DNA of 64,000 nucleotides from Pseudomonadota bacterium (GTDB lineage Bacteria; Pseudomonadota; Gammaproteobacteria; Steroidobacterales; Steroidobacteraceae), in assembly GCA_023423065.1 (NCBI GenBank), contig JAFAGC010000077.1:1-64000 (forward strand), written 5' to 3'. A program made the position numbers and the translations under genes. Positions within the stretch are counted from its first letter, which is position 1, and each line of letters starts with the position of its first letter. Of the stretch, positions 8,841-18,377 are shown one piece after another. Under the pieces are notes generated by a model. That model made no database searches. It was not told the origin of the DNA and saw only the letters and a list, made by a program, of their open reading frames with translations.

Positions 8841-9700
8841 CGAACCACCTCGAGGCGCACCGACGGACGCCGTATCAGTCGCTCGACGAAGAACTCCACG
8901 TTGCCCCGGGGCCCTTCGGCTACTGGCCACATATCGGCCCGCAACGCGAGCGTCTTGAGCGCCATGCTCGCCGGGCAAGACGGATACGCCGTCACAACGG
9001 GACGCTGTTCACGGATCGCGCGACGCAGGAACGCGTCCTCGGGAATCTCGCCGACATAATCCAGCTCCACTTCGAGGAATCGCATCGCGACCCGCTCGAA
9101 TCTCTGGAACAGGGACTGCCCTAGTCCCTTCCCGCGCGACTGGTTCACCACCACGCGGAATTTCTTCACGCCGTGATCGCGGCTCAGCAGCTTTATCAAC
9201 GCGTAGGCGTCGGTCAGCGAGGCCGGTTCGTCGCACAACACGACCAGCACCTGCTGCGCCGCCTGCGAGAACTGCAGCACCGAACCCGAGATGCCGGCGG
9301 CGGTATCCACCACCAGGGTATCGAGCCGGGTAGATAGATCGCCGAATGCGCGCACCAGCCCCAGGTGGGTCATCGTGTCGAGCTCGGCGAGCTGCGCGAT
9401 GCCGGAGGCGGCGGGCACGATCTTGAAACCCTGCGGCGCCTCGATGATCACTTCCTCGAGCGTGCAGGTGCCGGCGAGCACGTCCGCGAGCGTGAGCCGC
9501 GGCGTGAGACCCAGGAATACATCCACATTGGCGAGACCGAGGTCGCCGTCGAGCAGCATCACCTGCTTGCCGCGCGAGGCCAGCGAGGCCGCGAGATTCA
9601 CCGCGACGGTGGTCTTGCCCACGCCGCCCTTGCCGCCGGTGACGGCGATCACCTGCACCGGATGATGGTTCACGGGCACGGGCTTACTGCTTCCGGCCAT
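8837..9700 (-). CDS. fleN: Flagellar number regulator FleN (FlhG), MinD-type ATPase
   Basis: Controls polar flagellar number, in relatives by antagonising FleQ and FlhF. 287 aa. Deviant Walker A GGKGGVGKTT near residues 22-31, switch I/II regions with LDGDLGLANVDV and VVDTAAG, and a C-terminus (RGNVEFFVERL) that matches the Pseudomonas FleN group. The start overlaps flhF by 17 nt. Confidence 0.95.
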   Translation of the reverse strand: MAGSSKPVPVNHHPVQVIAVTGGKGGVGKTTVAVNLAASLASRGKQVMLLDGDLGLANVDVFLGLTPRLTLADVLAGTCTLEEVIIEAPQGFKIVPAASGIAQLAELDTMTHLGLVRAFGDLSTRLDTLVVDTAAGISGSVLQFSQAAQQVLVVLCDEPASLTDAYALIKLLSRDHGVKKFRVVVNQSRGKGLGQSLFQRFERVAMRFLEVELDYVGEIPEDAFLRRAIREQRPVVTAYPSCPASMALKTLALRADMWPVAEGPRGNVEFFVERLIRRPSVRLEVVR

Positions 9701-10988
9701 TCGCCGCTCCTGCCATTCGTCTCTGCATCACTTCGTCGTCCGCCGTCGCGCCGTTGTGGCTCGCGATCTCGACCGCGCGGCTCACGAGCCCGTGCGCGCG
9801 CGCCGGCTCCAGGTCTTCGGGAACACGCTGGCCATCGCTGACGTACGCGGCCGCGAGCTTGTGGCGCACGAGCGCCGAGATGACGCCGCCGAGACTCACC
9901 GCCTCGTCGACCTTCGTGATGACACAGGCCGTGGGCTTGGCGAGCGCGAAGCGCTGCACGACCTCGTCGATCGCTCCTGTCTGGGTGCTCGCGGGCAGCA
10001 CGAGCGAGGTCTCGACGCTGGCCTGCATGTTCTGCAGCAACCGCAGCTGGCGGGCGAGCTCCGGATCGCGCGGGCTCGCGCCGGCGGTGTCGATCATCAC
10101 GAACTTGCAATGGCGCAGCTCGTAGAGCAGTTCCGGCAGCTCGCTGATGTCGAAGGCGTTGTGCGTCGTGACGCCGAGCAGGCGTCCGAGCGTGTGCATC
10201 TGTTCGTGCGCGCCGATGCGCACCGAGTCGGCCGAGATCATCGCGACCTTGCGCGGACCGTGGCGCAGCACCCAGCGCGCCGCGAGCTTGGCGAGCAACG
10301 TCGTCTTGCCGGCGCCCGCGGGGCCGGCGAACGCGACGACGCCGCCCTTCTCGAGCCAGCGGTCGCCGGTCGTCTGGATCGTGCGCGCGATGGTCGCGAG
10401 CGCGAAGCGGCGCGCCGCGGCGAAGCTGAGCTCCGTCGGGATCTTGCGCACGAGGGAATTCGCGAGGTCCTGCGTGATGCCGAGCTGCGCGAGCTCCTTG
10501 AGCATCGCGGCCTGGATGGGCGAACGACGCGAGAGGTCGTTCCAGGCGAGCGTCGCGAGCTGGGCTTCCAGCATGCGACGCATGTTCTTCATTTCATCGG
10601 CGAGCGCTTCGGGGCTGGCGCCCGCGGTGTGCGGGACCGCCGGCGCGGCGCTGGCGGCCACCGGCGCGATCTGCTCGGAAATCTGCAGGGACGCGCGACG
10701 CGTGCGCGCAGCCTCGTTGCCGCGAATGTCCGTCACGGGAGCGGCACTCTCGGCGCGCGGCGGATCGAGCCGCTGCAGCGCTTCCGAGTGCGCGGCGTGC
10801 ACGCGCGGCACGGCGGCCGGCGGCGCGGCCTCGACCGCGCGCGCGACGTCGAAATCCATCGCGGCCACGACTTCCACCTCGCTGCCGACCCGGCCCGACG
10901 AGAGGATCACCGCGTCGGGACCCAGCGCCTCGCGCACCTGGGCGAGCGCGGAGCGCATGTCTTTCGCGACGTATCTCTGAATCTTCAT
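9684..10988 (-). CDS. flhF: Signal-recognition-like GTPase FlhF
   Basis: Places the flagellum at the cell pole. 434 aa: N-terminal B domain (about 1-60, MKIQRYVAKDMRSALAQVRE), Ala/Pro-rich linker, N domain and SRP-type G domain from about 215 with P-loop GPAGAGKTTLLAKLA and the DTAG motif. Lies between flhA and fleN, the usual order. Confidence 0.95.
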   Translation of the reverse strand: MKIQRYVAKDMRSALAQVREALGPDAVILSSGRVGSEVEVVAAMDFDVARAVEAAPPAAVPRVHAAHSEALQRLDPPRAESAAPVTDIRGNEAARTRRASLQISEQIAPVAASAAPAVPHTAGASPEALADEMKNMRRMLEAQLATLAWNDLSRRSPIQAAMLKELAQLGITQDLANSLVRKIPTELSFAAARRFALATIARTIQTTGDRWLEKGGVVAFAGPAGAGKTTLLAKLAARWVLRHGPRKVAMISADSVRIGAHEQMHTLGRLLGVTTHNAFDISELPELLYELRHCKFVMIDTAGASPRDPELARQLRLLQNMQASVETSLVLPASTQTGAIDEVVQRFALAKPTACVITKVDEAVSLGGVISALVRHKLAAAYVSDGQRVPEDLEPARAHGLVSRAVEIASHNGATADDEVMQRRMAGAANGRKQ

Positions 10989-11008
10989 ATGTCAGATCCT
11001 TCGTTCAT

Positions 11009-13102
11009 TCATCGGCCGCCGACCGCGGTGACCATTCGCACCTTCCGGTTGTCGGGCAGCTCGTTCCAGGCCAGCACGTGCAGTCCCGGGACACTCACCC
11101 GGAAGAACCGCGCCAGTGCCGCGCGCAGCGCGGGCGGCGTCAGCAACACCGCCGGCTCTCCGCCACGTTCTTGACGCTGCGCGGCCTCCTGCAGACTTCG
11201 TTGCAAACGGTCTGCCAGCCCGGGCTCGAGGCCGGGACTTGCCGCCGGATTTGCGAGCCCGTTCGTGAGCAGGCGCTCCAGATCCGGTTCGAGGGTGATG
11301 ACGGGCAGTTCTTCGGCGAGGCCGACGATGTCCTGGACGATCTGGCGACCCAGGGCAACCCTGACCTGCGCGATCAGCGCCTGCGTGTCCTGCGTGCGCG
11401 GACCCGCCTCCGCCAATGCTTCGACGATCGCGCGGACATTGCGGATCGGCACGCGCTCGGCCAGCAGGCCCTGCATGACCCGCACGACGGTCGCGAGCGG
11501 CAGCACTTTCGGCACCAGTTCCTCGACCAGCTTGGGCGAGGTCTTCGACAGGTTCTTGAGGAGCTGCTCGGCTTCTTCGTGACCGAACAACTCGTGCGCG
11601 TGCGTCTGGATCAGGTGCGACAGGTGCGTCGCGATGACCGTGGCCGCGTCGACCACCGTGTAACCGAGCGACTGCGCGTGCTCGCGCAGCGACGGCTCTA
11701 TCCACACGGCTTCCATGCCGAACGCCGGATCGCGCGTCGGCAGGCCATTGACGGGACCGAACACCCGTCCGGGATTGATCGCCAGTTCGCGGTCGGGATG
11801 TACGACGCTTTCGCCTATGGCGACCCCCGCGAGCCGTATGCGGTACGCGTTGGGTCCGAGTTCCAGGTTGTCCCGGATGTGCACGGGCTGCACGAGGAAG
11901 CCGAGCTCCTGCGTGAGCTTGCGGCGGATGCCGCGGATGCGGGCCAGCAGGTCGCCGCCCTTGGTTCTATCTACCAGCGGCACGAGCCGATAACCGACCT
12001 CGAGGCCGACGACGTCGACGGGACGCACGTCCTCCCAGGACAGCTCCTGGTTCTCCGGCGCGGGCGCCGGCGGCGGTTCGGGCGGCGCGGCCTCTTCGAT
12101 CGCCTGCGCCTGCCTGCGCTTCTGCGTGATGCGCCACGCGGCCCATCCGCAGATGGCGGCCATCGACAGGAACGCGAGGTTCGGCATGCCGGGGATCACG
12201 CCCATCACGCCGAGCACGCCGGCCGCGACGCCGAGCGCCTTCGGCTGGCCGAACAGTTGTTTGCCGAGCTCCTGGCCGACGTCCTGCTCGCGCGAAATTC
12301 GCGTGACGATGATAGCCACCGCGACCGACAGCAGCAGTCCCGGAATCTGTGCCACGAGGCCGTCGCCGATGGTCAGCAGCGTGTACGTGCGCGCGGCGTC
12401 GCCCACCGGCAGGCCGTGCATCATCGTGCCGATCAGCAATCCACCGACGATGTTGATGACGAGGATCAGGATGCCCGCGATCGCGTCGCCGCGGACGAAC
12501 TTGCTGGCGCCGTCCATCGAGCCGTAGAAGTCGGATTCGGCGCGCACCTCGGCGCGACGGTCGCGCGCCTGTTCCTGCGTGAGAACGCCTGCGTTGAGAT
12601 CGGCGTCGATCGCCATCTGCTTGCCGGGCATCGCGTCCAACGCGAACCGCGCGGAAACCTCGGATACGCGGCCGGCGCCCTTCGTCACGACGACGAAGTT
12701 GATGATCGTGAGGATCCCGAACACCACCACGCCCACGGCGTAGTTGCCGCCGATCACGAACTCGCCGAAGGCCGCGATCACCTTGCCCGCGGCGTGTGTG
12801 CCTTCGTGGCCGTGCATGAGCACCACGCGCGTCGAGGCGACGTTGAGCGCGAGGCGCAGGATCGTGACGAGCAGCAGCACGGTCGGGAAGATCGCGAACT
12901 CGAGCGGACGCGCGACCTGGAACACGGCCATCACGATGATGAGCGACAGCGCGATGTTGAACGTGAACAACACGTCCAGCATGAGCGGCGGCAGCGGCAG
13001 GATCATCATCGCGAGGATCGCGATGAGACCGATCGGCACGCCGATGCCGATGCGCAGCAATGCACTGAATCCGGAGCCTGCGTTGTCGTTACCGATGGCC
13101 AT
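11009..13102 (-). CDS. flhA: Flagellar export gate protein FlhA
   Basis: Large subunit of the flagellar type III export gate; uses proton motive force and binds chaperone-substrate complexes in the cytoplasm. 697 aa: eight TM segments in the first 330 residues, FHIPEP-type loop (ALDAMPGKQMAIDADLNAG), linker, and cytoplasmic domain from about 360 to the end. It follows flhB by 3 nt. Confidence 0.97.
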   Translation of the reverse strand: MAIGNDNAGSGFSALLRIGIGVPIGLIAILAMMILPLPPLMLDVLFTFNIALSLIIVMAVFQVARPLEFAIFPTVLLLVTILRLALNVASTRVVLMHGHEGTHAAGKVIAAFGEFVIGGNYAVGVVVFGILTIINFVVVTKGAGRVSEVSARFALDAMPGKQMAIDADLNAGVLTQEQARDRRAEVRAESDFYGSMDGASKFVRGDAIAGILILVINIVGGLLIGTMMHGLPVGDAARTYTLLTIGDGLVAQIPGLLLSVAVAIIVTRISREQDVGQELGKQLFGQPKALGVAAGVLGVMGVIPGMPNLAFLSMAAICGWAAWRITQKRRQAQAIEEAAPPEPPPAPAPENQELSWEDVRPVDVVGLEVGYRLVPLVDRTKGGDLLARIRGIRRKLTQELGFLVQPVHIRDNLELGPNAYRIRLAGVAIGESVVHPDRELAINPGRVFGPVNGLPTRDPAFGMEAVWIEPSLREHAQSLGYTVVDAATVIATHLSHLIQTHAHELFGHEEAEQLLKNLSKTSPKLVEELVPKVLPLATVVRVMQGLLAERVPIRNVRAIVEALAEAGPRTQDTQALIAQVRVALGRQIVQDIVGLAEELPVITLEPDLERLLTNGLANPAASPGLEPGLADRLQRSLQEAAQRQERGGEPAVLLTPPALRAALARFFRVSVPGLHVLAWNELPDNRKVRMVTAVGGR

Positions 13103-13105
13103 GGG

Positions 13106-14206
13106 TTACTGGATGGTTGGAGGCGGCGGCGGAGCAGCACCGCGCTCGCGGGCGGCGCGCAGCTGGAACACGTACGTGAGGACCTGGGCGACGGCGACGT
13201 AGAGCGCGGCCGGCACTTCGCGGCCGATGTCCACGCTCTTGTGCAGCGCGCGCGCGAGCGGCGGTGCCTCGACGATCGCCACGCCGTTCTCGCCGGCGAT
13301 CTCGCGGATCCTGAGCGCGAGCAGGTCGGTGCCCTTTGCGACCACGACGGGCGCGCGCATCTTCGATTCGTCGTAACGCAGCGCGACCGCGAAGTGCGTC
13401 GGGTTGGTCACGACGACGTCGGCGGTCGGCACTTCCTGCAGCATGCGGCCGCGCGCCAGCGCGCGTTGCGCCTCGCGGATGCGGCCGCGCGTTTCGGGAG
13501 AACCTTCGCTCTCCTTGTATTCCTGGCGCACTTCCTCGCGCGTCATCTTGAGTTCCTTCGCGTGCTGCCAGAGCTGGAACGGCACGTCGACCGCCGCGAT
13601 GATCGCGAGGCCGCAGACGAGAACGAGCAGCGAATACGCGGCCAGCGAGGCCGCGTGCCCGATCGCGGCGTTGACCGGTTCCGCCGACAGGCTCATGAGT
13701 TCCGGCGCCAGGCCGTTCAACAGCAACCAGGCGATGACCCCGACGACGCAGACCTTGGCGATGCCCTTGCACAGCTCGATAAGGCCGCGCGCCGAGAACA
13801 TGCGGCCGAAGCCTTTCGCGGGGCTCAGCCGGCCGAACTGCGGGACGAGAGCCTGGCCCGAGAGATTCCAGCCGCCGATCGCGAGCGGCGCCGCGAGCGC
13901 GGCGCCGAACGTGGCGCCGAGAATCGGCAGGATCATCCACAAGGCGCGCGAGCCGGCGTTCATCAGCGACGGCCAGATGGCGTCGTTCGACATCGCCTGC
14001 GCCGGGGTCAGGCTGAGCGAGTCGTGCATGAACCCGGCGAACTGGCCGGTGGCCATGCGACCGAGCGTGTAGATGGCCGTCGCGGCCGCGATGCACACCG
14101 CCGCCATCGAAAGATCGGCCGAGCGCGGCACCTGGCCTTTCTTGCGCGCCTCCTCGAGGCGCTTGGGTGTAGCTCGTTCGGTGCGTTCCTGTTCGTTCTC
14201 GGCCAT
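13106..14206 (-). CDS. flhB: Flagellar export switch protein FlhB
   Basis: Switches export from rod/hook to filament substrates. 366 aa: polar N-terminus (ERTERATPKRLEEARKKGQV), four TM segments, and the self-cleaving NPTH site at residues 268-271 (VVVTNPTHFAVAL). A short Pro-rich tail ends the protein. Gap to fliR is 2 nt. Confidence 0.97.
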   Translation of the reverse strand: MAENEQERTERATPKRLEEARKKGQVPRSADLSMAAVCIAAATAIYTLGRMATGQFAGFMHDSLSLTPAQAMSNDAIWPSLMNAGSRALWMILPILGATFGAALAAPLAIGGWNLSGQALVPQFGRLSPAKGFGRMFSARGLIELCKGIAKVCVVGVIAWLLLNGLAPELMSLSAEPVNAAIGHAASLAAYSLLVLVCGLAIIAAVDVPFQLWQHAKELKMTREEVRQEYKESEGSPETRGRIREAQRALARGRMLQEVPTADVVVTNPTHFAVALRYDESKMRAPVVVAKGTDLLALRIREIAGENGVAIVEAPPLARALHKSVDIGREVPAALYVAVAQVLTYVFQLRAARERGAAPPPPPTIQ

Positions 14207-14208
14207 GG

Positions 14209-14985
14209 TCAGCTACCGCCCAGTCCGCGCAGGAAATCGAAGCCCAGCGACAGGAGTCGCGTGACGCCTTCGACCAGCGGCCCGATGCCCGCGAGGACGA
14301 CGAGGAGGCCGATGACGAGAGAGAACGGAAAGCCGACGGCGAAGAGGTTGAGCGAGGGCGCCGCGCGGCTGACGACGCCGAACGCCAGGTTGACGATGAG
14401 CAACGCGGTGATGCCGGGCAACGCGATCGAAATCGCGCCGGCGAACAGCTGGCCGCCCCAGAGCACCAGCGCCCACAGCCCTTCCCGGCCGAGACCCGTG
14501 GTGCCGACGGGCATCGTGCCGAAACCGTCCACGAGCACCTGGAGCAGCGCGAGGTGCCCGTCCAGCGCCAGGAACACGAGCGTCGCGAGAATGATGTAGA
14601 TCTGGCCGAGCGCGGCCGTGCTGCTGCCGCGCAGCGGGTCCACGTTGAACGCGAACGACAGGCCCATGCTGTTCGCGAGCAGCTGGCCGGCGAGCCCGAG
14701 CGCGTCGAACACGATCTGCAGCGCGAAGCCGAGCGCGATGCCGATCAGCAGTTGCTGCGCAACGACGACGAGGCCCTGCGCGGAAAACGGCGCGATGCCC
14801 GTGGCCGGCATCAGCGGCACGACGAGCGCGGTCAGCGCCGCCGCCAGCAGGATGCGGGTCCGCGCCGGCACGAAGCGCGCGCCGAACATCGGTGCCACCA
14901 TCAGGCAGGCGCCGATGCGCACGAACGGAAAGAACGCGTTCGCCATCCACGCCTCGAGCTGACCGGTTGTGAGCGCGATCGCCAC
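14209..14985 (-). CDS. fliR: Flagellar export protein FliR
   Basis: Core channel component with FliP and FliQ. 258 aa, strongly hydrophobic, about six TM-like helices, and the family stretches FVPARTRILLAAALT and PLLEGVTR-like C-terminal region. Lies 4 nt after fliQ. Confidence 0.95.
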   Translation of the reverse strand: MAIALTTGQLEAWMANAFFPFVRIGACLMVAPMFGARFVPARTRILLAAALTALVVPLMPATGIAPFSAQGLVVVAQQLLIGIALGFALQIVFDALGLAGQLLANSMGLSFAFNVDPLRGSSTAALGQIYIILATLVFLALDGHLALLQVLVDGFGTMPVGTTGLGREGLWALVLWGGQLFAGAISIALPGITALLIVNLAFGVVSRAAPSLNLFAVGFPFSLVIGLLVVLAGIGPLVEGVTRLLSLGFDFLRGLGGS

Positions 14986-14989
14986 GGTT

Positions 14990-15259
14990 CTATCCGATCA
15001 TCCCGGGAATGTTCGTGATGAGGTTGCGCGTGTATTCGACCAGCGTGCGCAACATCCAGGGCCCGGTGATCGCGAGCACCGCCGCCATGGCCAGTAGTTT
15101 GGGGATGAACGACAGCGTCATCTCGTTGATCTGCGTCGCGGCCTGGAAGATGCCGACGATGAGACCGACCGCGAGCGCGGTCAGCAGCAGCGGCGCGGCC
15201 AGCGTGACGGTCAGTTCGAGCGCCTGGCGGCCGACGGTGACGACGGTTTCGGGAGTCAT
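14990..15259 (-). CDS. fliQ: Flagellar export protein FliQ
   Basis: Small channel subunit, 89 aa, two hydrophobic helices (about 17-38 and 52-74) around QINEMTLSFIPK. I chose ATG 15259 (MTPETVVTVGRQ), the usual FliQ N-terminus; a longer frame would overlap fliP. Confidence 0.94.
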   Translation of the reverse strand: MTPETVVTVGRQALELTVTLAAPLLLTALAVGLIVGIFQAATQINEMTLSFIPKLLAMAAVLAITGPWMLRTLVEYTRNLITNIPGMIG

Positions 15260-15266
15260 GCTTGGC

Positions 15267-16028
15267 CTACCTGAAGAAACTCTGGGCAAGAGTGCCCATG
15301 ACCAGCGCCCAGCCGTCGACCAGCACGAACAGCATGATCTTGAACGGCAGTGAAATCAGCACCGGCGACAACATCATCATGCCCATCGACATGAGCACGC
15401 TCGCGACCACGAGATCGATGATCACGAACGGGATGAACAGCAGGAAGCCGATCTGGAAGGCGGTCTTGAGCTCGCTCGTGACGAAGGCCGGCACGAGGAT
15501 GTTGAGCGGCACGTCTTCGGGTTTCTCGAAACCCTTGCCGCCGGAAATGCGCACGAACGTCGCGATGTCGGACTCGCGCGTCTGCTCGAGCATGAACGAC
15601 TTGAGCGGCACGATGGCGCGTTCGAGCGCGACGGTCGTTTCGATGGTGCCGGCCAGGTAGGGCTGCGCGGCCTCGGTATTGATCTTCTCGATCACCGGAG
15701 CCATGACGAACAACGTGAGAAAGAGCGCGAGACCCACCAGCACCTGGTTGGGCGGCGTCTGGCCCGCGCCGAGCGCCTGGCGCAGGATCGCGAGCACGAT
15801 CACGATGCGCGTGAACGCCGTCATCATGAGCACGATGGCGGGCAGCAGCGTCAGCACCGTCATCAGGATCAGGACCTGGAGCGTCAGCGAATACGTCTGG
15901 CCACCGCCCGGATTCGTGGTGACGGTGACGGCCGGCAGCGCGCCGCCGCCGGTGGCCGCGGCTTCCGCGATCATCGGCAGGAAGGCGAGCAGCGGCAGCA
16001 GGAACCTGGCGAGCGGGCGAAATTTCAT
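15267..16028 (-). CDS. fliP: Flagellar export protein FliP
   Basis: Channel subunit of the export gate. 253 aa with a cleavable signal peptide (about 1-23), then TM helices including MTAFTRIVIVLAILRQALG and a C-terminal region with SVLMSMGMMMLSP. The start overlaps the fliO stop (ATGA). Confidence 0.96.
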   Translation of the reverse strand: MKFRPLARFLLPLLAFLPMIAEAAATGGGALPAVTVTTNPGGGQTYSLTLQVLILMTVLTLLPAIVLMMTAFTRIVIVLAILRQALGAGQTPPNQVLVGLALFLTLFVMAPVIEKINTEAAQPYLAGTIETTVALERAIVPLKSFMLEQTRESDIATFVRISGGKGFEKPEDVPLNILVPAFVTSELKTAFQIGFLLFIPFVIIDLVVASVLMSMGMMMLSPVLISLPFKIMLFVLVDGWALVMGTLAQSFFR

Positions 16029-16426
16029 CGTCCGGCTCCGCGTTTGCCGAGACTCTTCATCAGGAGGTCGCGGAAATCGGGCATCGCCGGGGCCTGCCCT
16101 TCGGGCGCCGGCGGCGCGGCGGTGTTGGCCCCCACCGGGAAGACATGCAGCGGACGCACGTTGCCCGCGGCGACGCCGACCAGGATGTCGGTATCGCCCA
16201 CGCGCACGAGCACCAGGCGTTCCTTGGGACCCACCACCCGGTCGCCGAGCAACTGGATGCGATCGTGGCCGCCTCCACCGATGCGGCGCATGCGCCGGGT
16301 CAGCCAGGCGAGCAGCACGATGACTCCGAGCACCAGCAGCAGCGCGAAGGTGACCTCGAGCGTGCCACCCGCGGCGCCGCCATGCGCCGCCGCGTTCGGT
16401 GCGGCGAAGAGCGTGGGATCCGACAT
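16025..16426 (-). CDS. fliO: Flagellar assembly protein FliO
   Basis: Helps FliP oligomerise during gate assembly. 133 aa: short N-terminus, one TM (about 23-42), a basic patch, a beta-rich domain with the GPKERLVLVRVGD motif, and a Pro-rich tail. Its start directly abuts the fliN stop. Confidence 0.88.
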   Translation of the reverse strand: MSDPTLFAAPNAAAHGGAAGGTLEVTFALLLVLGVIVLLAWLTRRMRRIGGGGHDRIQLLGDRVVGPKERLVLVRVGDTDILVGVAAGNVRPLHVFPVGANTAAPPAPEGQAPAMPDFRDLLMKSLGKRGAGR

Positions 16427-16741
16427 CTACTTGAGCTTGCGGATACGTTCGGCCGGGCTCACGACGTCCGTGATGCGGATGCCGAACTTCTCGTTGACCA
16501 CGACCACTTCGCCGTGGGCGACGAGCGTGCCGTTGACGAACACGTCGAGCGGCTCGCCGGCCGCGCGGTCGAGTTCGACCACCGAGCCCTGGTTGAGCTG
16601 CAGCAGGTTGCGGATCGGGATGCGCGTGCGGCCGACTTCCATCGACAACGTGACGGGCACGTCGAGGATGACTTCGAGATTGACGTCGTTGACGTCGCCC
16701 TCGGCCTGCGGCGCGAGCGCCGCTTCTGATTTCGCGTTCAT
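16427..16741 (-). CDS. fliN: Flagellar C-ring protein FliN
   Basis: Lower ring of the motor switch. 104 aa; an acidic N-terminal tail of about 20 residues precedes the SpoA domain (LDVPVTLSMEVGRTRI, LDVFVNGTLVAHGEVVVVN). Lies 10 nt after fliM. Confidence 0.96.
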   Translation of the reverse strand: MNAKSEAALAPQAEGDVNDVNLEVILDVPVTLSMEVGRTRIPIRNLLQLNQGSVVELDRAAGEPLDVFVNGTLVAHGEVVVVNEKFGIRITDVVSPAERIRKLK

Positions 16742-16751
16742 GAAGATTCCT

Positions 16752-17762
16752 CTAGCTATTTCGGTTCAGCAGCGCCGAGTCCATGACGTGCGAGCCGGGA
16801 CGACGGATGCGCTGCTCGTAACGGACACACTGCTGGCCGCGGGAGACTCCAAAGGCGCCGCGGAACAGCGGCACGCCCTCGGCGGATACCGTGGCCTTGC
16901 CGCTGAAATCGCAGGGCAACACGTCGCCGGGCTGCATGCGCACGAGCTGCTGCAGCGAGATCGTGCCGCCGCCGAGCACGGTGGTGAGTTCGACTTCCGC
17001 GTCCTGCAGGCAGTCCTTGAGCGAGGCGAGCCAGCGCTCGTCCTGTTCGGCGCGATCGGATTGCACGCCCGAGTCGAGCACTTCGCGCAGCGGTTCGATC
17101 ATCGAATACGGCATCACGATGTGCATCGCGCCGCCGCCGCCTTCGAGCTCGATCTGGAACGGGCAGATCACGACCACTTCCGACGGAGTCACGATGCTCG
17201 CGAAGTTCGGGTTGATCTCGGAGTTGAGATATTCGACGTCGATGCTCGCGATCGGCGTCCAGGCTTCCTTCATGTCCGCGAAAGCGTGGCGCAGCAGCAT
17301 GTGCACGACGCGCATTTCCGTCGGCGTGAATTCGCGGCCTTCGATCTTGGTGTGCCGGCCGACGCCGCCGAAGAAGTTGTCGACGATCGCGAACACGAGC
17401 TTCGGATCGAGCACGAACAGCGCGGTGCCGCGCAGCGGGCTGATCCTGACGAGATTGAGGTTGATGGGCAGCACCAGCGAGTGCGTGTACTCGCTGAACT
17501 TCTTCATCGTGACCTGCCCCACCGCGAGTTCCACGGTCTTGCGCAGCAGGTTGTAGAGGCTCACGCGCAACTGGCGCGCGAACCGCTCGTTCACCATCTC
17601 GAGCGTCGGCATGCGGCCGCGCACGATGCGCATTTCGCTGCTGAAGTCGTAGACGCGGGTTTCGCCTGGCGCCGTGACGGGTTCGGTGCTGACCGCGCCG
17701 GCATCGACGCCGTTCAGCAGCGCGTCGATTTCATCCTGGTTGAGTACTTCCTGATTGCTCAT
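16752..17762 (-). CDS. fliM: Flagellar motor switch protein FliM
   Basis: Binds CheY-P and sets rotation direction. 336 aa: N-terminal CheY-P-binding peptide LNQDEIDALLNGV (about 6-18), flexible linker, CheC-like middle domain (45-235), and SpoA C-terminal domain. Ten nt separate it from fliL. Confidence 0.96.
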   Translation of the reverse strand: MSNQEVLNQDEIDALLNGVDAGAVSTEPVTAPGETRVYDFSSEMRIVRGRMPTLEMVNERFARQLRVSLYNLLRKTVELAVGQVTMKKFSEYTHSLVLPINLNLVRISPLRGTALFVLDPKLVFAIVDNFFGGVGRHTKIEGREFTPTEMRVVHMLLRHAFADMKEAWTPIASIDVEYLNSEINPNFASIVTPSEVVVICPFQIELEGGGGAMHIVMPYSMIEPLREVLDSGVQSDRAEQDERWLASLKDCLQDAEVELTTVLGGGTISLQQLVRMQPGDVLPCDFSGKATVSAEGVPLFRGAFGVSRGQQCVRYEQRIRRPGSHVMDSALLNRNS

Positions 17763-17772
17763 GACACGCGCC

Positions 17773-18270
17773 TCACTGCATCACGAACGAGGTGAAATAC
17801 AGCGCTTCGACCTTCTTCGGATCGCCCTTCATCTCGGCGACGATGGCGCGGACGCTCTCGAGGCAGCGCGTACGCAGCGCTTCCTTGCCCGCGGCGGTCG
17901 AAACGGTCTCGTAGGTCTGGTTGCTGAGGATCATCAGCAGGTCGTTGCGCACGCGCGGATCGTTGTTCTCGATCAGCGTCTCGACGGCCGGATCGCGGGT
18001 CATGATCCCGACGGCGACCTGCAGGAATCGAACTACCGACTGCGATTCGAAATTCACGACGAACGGCGGATCCATGTTCACGTAGATCGGCGGAGGCAGC
18101 GGCTTGGCTTCGGCCTTCTCGGCTCCCTTGCCGCCGAACATGAACCACGCGGCGGCGCCGCCGCCCCCCAGCAGCAGCACGAGCACGAGAGCGATGATCA
18201 GGCCCTTGCCGCCTTTCTTCTGGGTGCCCTCGTCTTCCGCGCCGTCAATCTGCTCGTCTTCGTTCGCCAT
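17773..18270 (-). CDS. fliL: Flagellar basal body protein FliL
   Basis: Inner-membrane protein around the stator. 165 aa from ATG 18270 (MANEDEQ), with AGGA upstream. Acidic N-terminus, one Gly/Leu-rich TM (about 24-45), periplasmic domain ending in LYFTSFVMQ. It is the first gene after a -24/-12 promoter, heading a run of about 20 closely packed genes. Confidence 0.93.
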   Translation of the reverse strand: MANEDEQIDGAEDEGTQKKGGKGLIIALVLVLLLGGGGAAAWFMFGGKGAEKAEAKPLPPPIYVNMDPPFVVNFESQSVVRFLQVAVGIMTRDPAVETLIENNDPRVRNDLLMILSNQTYETVSTAAGKEALRTRCLESVRAIVAEMKGDPKKVEALYFTSFVMQ

Positions 18271-18303
18271 GCACGTTGTCCTGTCGTTCGGTACAGGGTG
18301 TCG

Positions 18304-18319
18304 TGCAACGTGCGTGCCA
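18304..18319 (-). promoter_or_regulatory. Sigma-54 promoter of the fliL operon
   Basis: On the minus strand the site reads TGGCACG-CACG-TTGCA, an exact match to the -24/-12 consensus. Transcription would start near 18293, giving a 23-nt leader before fliL. Confidence 0.85.
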
Positions 18320-18377
18320 CGCATGAAGCGTGAACAACATCACGCGTTATGGGCTGGATGCGACGGAAATCTGACGG

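Noticed and set aside
11986..11993. GCCGATAA, an exact enteric sigma-28 -10 box, on the plus strand
   Set aside because: It lies inside flhA, antisense, with no TAAA/TCAA at the 15-nt spacing and no plus-strand gene downstream.
11078..14599. Very long plus-strand open frame (over 1,000 codons) opposite flhA and flhB
   Set aside because: High GC leaves the complementary frame free of stops. The translation is Arg/His/Asp-rich low complexity with no domain, and the minus strand encodes clear FlhA, FlhB and FliR. The same holds for other long antisense frames over cheA, gyrA, fliF, rpsA and the flg genes.
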